Assembly: GCA_964017185.1 (NCBI GenBank) | Contig: OZ024869.1 | Location: 7,710,501-7,774,500, forward strand | Direction of reading: 5' to 3' | Source of the DNA: Rugalucina vietnamica | Lineage: Eukaryota; Mollusca; Bivalvia; Lucinida; Lucinidae | Length of the DNA stretch: 64,000 bases | In this document: one piece after another, positions 62,912 through 64,000 of the stretch | Position numbering within the stretch: position 1 is the stretch's first letter | How the letters are laid out: the number at the start of each line of letters is the position of its first letter | Program-made: the position numbers and the translations under genes | The notes under the pieces: model-generated | The model's database searches: none | Seen by the model: only the letters and a program-made list of their open reading frames with translations | Told to the model about the DNA's origin: nothing

Positions 62912-64000
62912 TTCTCCCTTGCCAATGCGAAATCCCTATTCGAAATCCATTAAAACTTTATCTGTTGACAGATTTTCAAATTTTGGCAGGTTCTTATAGG
63001 ACAAAATAAGATCAAGATTTTGACTTAAAAAAAAAAAACAACTTTCATTCAAACAACAATTTTCTGAGTGTTTTTAAGAAGCGTAGTAGCGCTGTCGGTA
63101 GAGGCGATGGCCCTGTATAGTTGCTAGGCGCAGAAGCCATAGTCTGCGGGGTTCGAAACCTACCAACACCAATTTAGTGCATCTTTATTTCTCAACTTTA
63201 CTTTTTTTTCGATGTACTTGTGTCAGAAATGATCTTGGCAGGAATAGATGTTGTTGAAGTTTGTTTATCTTATAGGACAAACTTCCCGGTGGTACTGTAT
63301 CCTAAGAAAGGATTCGAATATGATTAAAATAAGTATATAGGCGGATTAAATCATTAACAGTGCAAAACAATTCAAACTGAGCGCTTTCGGCTTTCGCCTT
63401 CTTTAGAGTTAAGATGTATTTACATGTAGTACATGTAAAAACTGGAAAAATGGAAGAAAGAAAACAAAATAGGTAAATAAATTAAATGAAACAAAAACGA
63501 TGCAAAAATACACAAACGTCACAGGCAATTTGTCAAGGTTTACACCACTGAATGCTAAGTACTACGATTGAAGTTGTATAAAACTTCGATTCACACCTTC
63601 AAACACACAAATCTCTCGTGGATGTCACCCTTGAGCAACCCAAGAGGGTTGACATTTGTAAAAGTCTTTGCGATAAAAAAATGAAAATTATTTTTTGTCT
63701 AAAAGGGTCATAGAAGCATACTTAGCCATCAAGAAGAAACAAAACAAGATTCATGTGTTGTTGGATAAATACAAAAAGAGATGGCACCCTAGATGGTCGG
63801 CAAATCTCTACAAAAACAGTTCTTGTGTCTTTTCCTAGCTATTTTGACAATATTATCGTTCGGAAGTAGAATAAATTTTTAAAGAGCTACAGCATATAAT
63901 TATCAATTAAAACGGCAATTAGATAATGAAAAACAAACATAAACACTATTGTTGTATGTTTTATCATAATAAAAGGTATACATGATGCAAATATTAAAAC
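62912..64000. other. Right end of window, no gene seen
   Basis: It includes an inverted relative of 18555-18660 (62930-63030), the tRNA-like segment and AT-rich sequence. The 5' exon(s) of gene B should lie to the right, possibly beyond the window. Confidence 0.4.
63085..63185 (+). mobile_element. tRNA-like sequence, probably a SINE head
   Basis: A box-A-like tcggtagaggcg and a box-B-like gggttcgaaacc lie about 65 bp apart, but the acceptor stem does not close into a clover leaf. Not a working tRNA gene on this evidence. Confidence 0.4.

Overview
The window is animal nuclear DNA: AT-rich, intron-dense and full of short transposons and microsatellites. A lophotrochozoan, most likely a bivalve mollusc, is suggested by a GRL101/relaxin-type receptor carrying LDLa modules, a galaxin-like gene, a tRNA-headed SINE, and a transposon with an internal repeat of about 160 bp of the kind known in bivalves. 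The species cannot be named from sequence alone.

Three host genes can be read by joining exons whose splice sites and codon phases agree. Gene A (+ strand, 1128-16267, 5' end not seen) has ten exons. It predicts a type I-like membrane protein of at least 1038 aa: a helical N-terminal part, nine double-cysteine galaxin repeats, one membrane span built across a splice junction, then a cytoplasmic ZU5-like and UPA-like region, a helical segment and a Ser/Pro/Gly-rich tail. I know of no described protein with this layout. Gene C (- strand, 19517-20761) is a small two-exon protein resembling the C-lobe of a kinase with degenerate catalytic motifs. Gene B (- strand, 60536 down to 22749) has at least 19 exons and predicts about 1516 aa: two CUB domains, a C-type lectin domain, four LDLa modules (one degenerate, one split by a 25-nt microexon), a fibrinogen-like module, two more LDLa modules, leucine-rich repeats and a rhodopsin-type seven-helix bundle ending in NPFLY. 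Its signal peptide exon lies outside the window or was not found.

The rest is mostly introns and repeats. A reverse-transcriptase retroelement family (Penelope-like suspected) has left at least eleven broken pieces. Several terminal-inverted-repeat DNA elements occur. Copies of one 234-bp family lie exactly on two splice sites of gene B. The last intron of gene A holds a quasi-palindrome of about 4.5 kb with a microsatellite core.

Genes A and B are both multi-domain proteins with cysteine-rich extracellular modules. In gene A these sit in front of a ZU5 signalling tail, and in gene B in front of a GPCR core. Recognition receptors of innate immunity or cell contact are one reading, but no function is shown here. 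All gene models are hand-built from splice logic and need transcript support.
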